Below are positions 63,439-64,000 of a stretch of DNA of 64,000 bases, one piece after another (position 1 is the first letter of the stretch; the number at the start of each line of letters is the position of its first letter). The position numbers were made by a program, and so were the translations under genes. The DNA comes from Gluconobacter sp. P1C6_b. GTDB taxonomy: Bacteria > Pseudomonadota > Alphaproteobacteria > Acetobacterales > Acetobacteraceae. The stretch covers positions 1 to 64,000 of the forward strand of contig NZ_JACRVU010000013.1 of NCBI RefSeq assembly GCF_018811945.1. Reading direction: 5' to 3'. The notes below the pieces were generated by a model, which had not been told where the DNA came from, did not search any database, and worked only from the letters and a program-made list of their open reading frames with translations.

Positions 63439-64000
63439 TATTTCTGATACTGATAATGGTCCCGTTCGTGGTGCTCTAGGGCGTCGCGGCTCGGAGCGGC
63501 GATGCATCGTTACGCGAGAGCAGAAGCCGCCTGAAGGCATGATCCGTTTCGTGGTCAGCCCGGATAACCGGGTTGTTCCCGACCTCGCCGGAAAACTTCC
63601 GGGTCGGGGAATGTGGTTGAGTGCCAGCCGGGATGTGTTAGATAGCGCCCGCACACGACAGGCTTTTGCCAGAGCGGCCAAAGCCCAGGTGATCGTACCG
63701 GATGGCTTGGCCGATCTGGTCGAGGCCGCGCTGGTGCAGCGGATGCTGGACGCAGTCAGCCTGGCTCGCAGGGCGGGTCAGACGGTCTGCGGGTTTCAGA
63801 AATGCCGGGAGTGGCTCACTTCAGGCAGGGTAGGGGTGGTGATCCGTTCGGAAAGTGCAAGCCCGGACGAGTTCTCCAGACTGGTGTCGGGCCGGCGTTC
63901 TCTGCCGGTGGTGACAGTTCCCGATCGGGTCCTGGAATCGGCGTTCAGCCGGGACCGGGCGGTCTATGCGGTGATGGCGCCAGGAGCGCTGGCACAGCGC
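63377..64000 (+). CDS. YlxR (DUF448) - ribosomal L7Ae-like RNA-binding protein, partial
   Basis: The reading continues past the window edge (at least 195 codons). An N-terminal YlxR domain (SERRCIVTREQKPPEGMIRF, then LPGRGMWLSASRDV) is followed by an L7Ae/L30e-like RNA-binding domain (VSLARRAGQTVCGFQKCREW). This fusion is common in alphaproteobacteria. The start is uncertain: ATG 63377 or GTG 63413, both inside the end of nusA and without a clear ribosome binding site. Confidence 0.85.
   Translation, partial: MVKKPTRQSPKTVTGSRPTSDISDTDNGPVRGALGRRGSERRCIVTREQKPPEGMIRFVVSPDNRVVPDLAGKLPGRGMWLSASRDVLDSARTRQAFARAAKAQVIVPDGLADLVEAALVQRMLDAVSLARRAGQTVCGFQKCREWLTSGRVGVVIRSESASPDEFSRLVSGRRSLPVVTVPDRVLESAFSRDRAVYAVMAPGALAQR

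Noticed and set aside
61663-63681. 672-codon open frame on the minus strand opposite nusA
   Set aside because: It is a shadow of the high-GC nusA and ylxR reading frames; composition is arginine/histidine-biased with no recognisable domain.

Overview
The window is chromosomal DNA of an acetic acid bacterium (Alphaproteobacteria, Acetobacteraceae), most like Gluconobacter. This rests on the high-GC coding style, an alphaproteobacterial LexA box (GTTC-N7-GTTC) upstream of recA, Hint-domain proteins typical of the family, and recognisable orthologues throughout. The species is inferred from gene content; no database search was possible.

Positions 1-4488 are an accessory region directly abutting the 3' end of a tRNA-Glu gene, the classic target of integrative elements. 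It holds the start of an IS5-family transposase, a gene apparently cut by that IS, unknown ORFs, a uracil-DNA-glycosylase-like protein, a tightly packed run of four small phage-like genes and a GIY-YIG protein. No integrase is visible; the other end of the element would lie left of the window.

Positions 4489-29903 are mostly core genome: alaC-hom-glpX-recJ; an OmpA-like lipoprotein; a ClpP-type protease and a ferritin-like di-iron protein; recA with its SOS box; flagellar rod and export genes (flgB-flgC-fliE-fliQ-fliR-flhB on minus, fliO-fliP on plus) with a GIY-YIG/DUF4357 gene between them; a divergent gamma-glutamyltransferase; a DsbA-like thiol oxidoreductase; the folate cluster folP-folBK-folE; an SDR, an acetyltransferase and class I aldolase; and the 7-deazaguanine operon queE-queC-queD.

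Positions 30039-44704 hold a polysaccharide-type ABC exporter pair, a DUF3147 protein, tRNA-Asp, a two-domain aspartyl-protease lipoprotein and a complete chemotaxis operon. That operon is mcp, STAS, cheY, cheA, cheW, cheR, cheB, a second cheY and a small unknown gene. It is followed by ispE, a TPR protein and a family-4-like UDG that lacks most iron-sulfur cysteines.

Positions 44887-64000 hold a lytic transglycosylase, a beta-solenoid/Hint protein behind a 450-bp AT-rich region, a YqaA/DedA protein, cytochrome b561, a 1106-residue tricorn-like exported protease, ccmAB, and an amino-acid ABC system with a fused binding protein-permease. A minus-strand trio follows, built around a membrane-anchored Clp-type AAA+ unfoldase. 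The window ends in the rimP-nusA-ylxR translation/transcription operon, whose leader carries a promoter and a terminator-like hairpin.

The least explained locus is the unfoldase trio (58176-61022). Other unusual points are the chemotaxis operon extras, the accessory island at tRNA-Glu and the possible attenuator before rimP.
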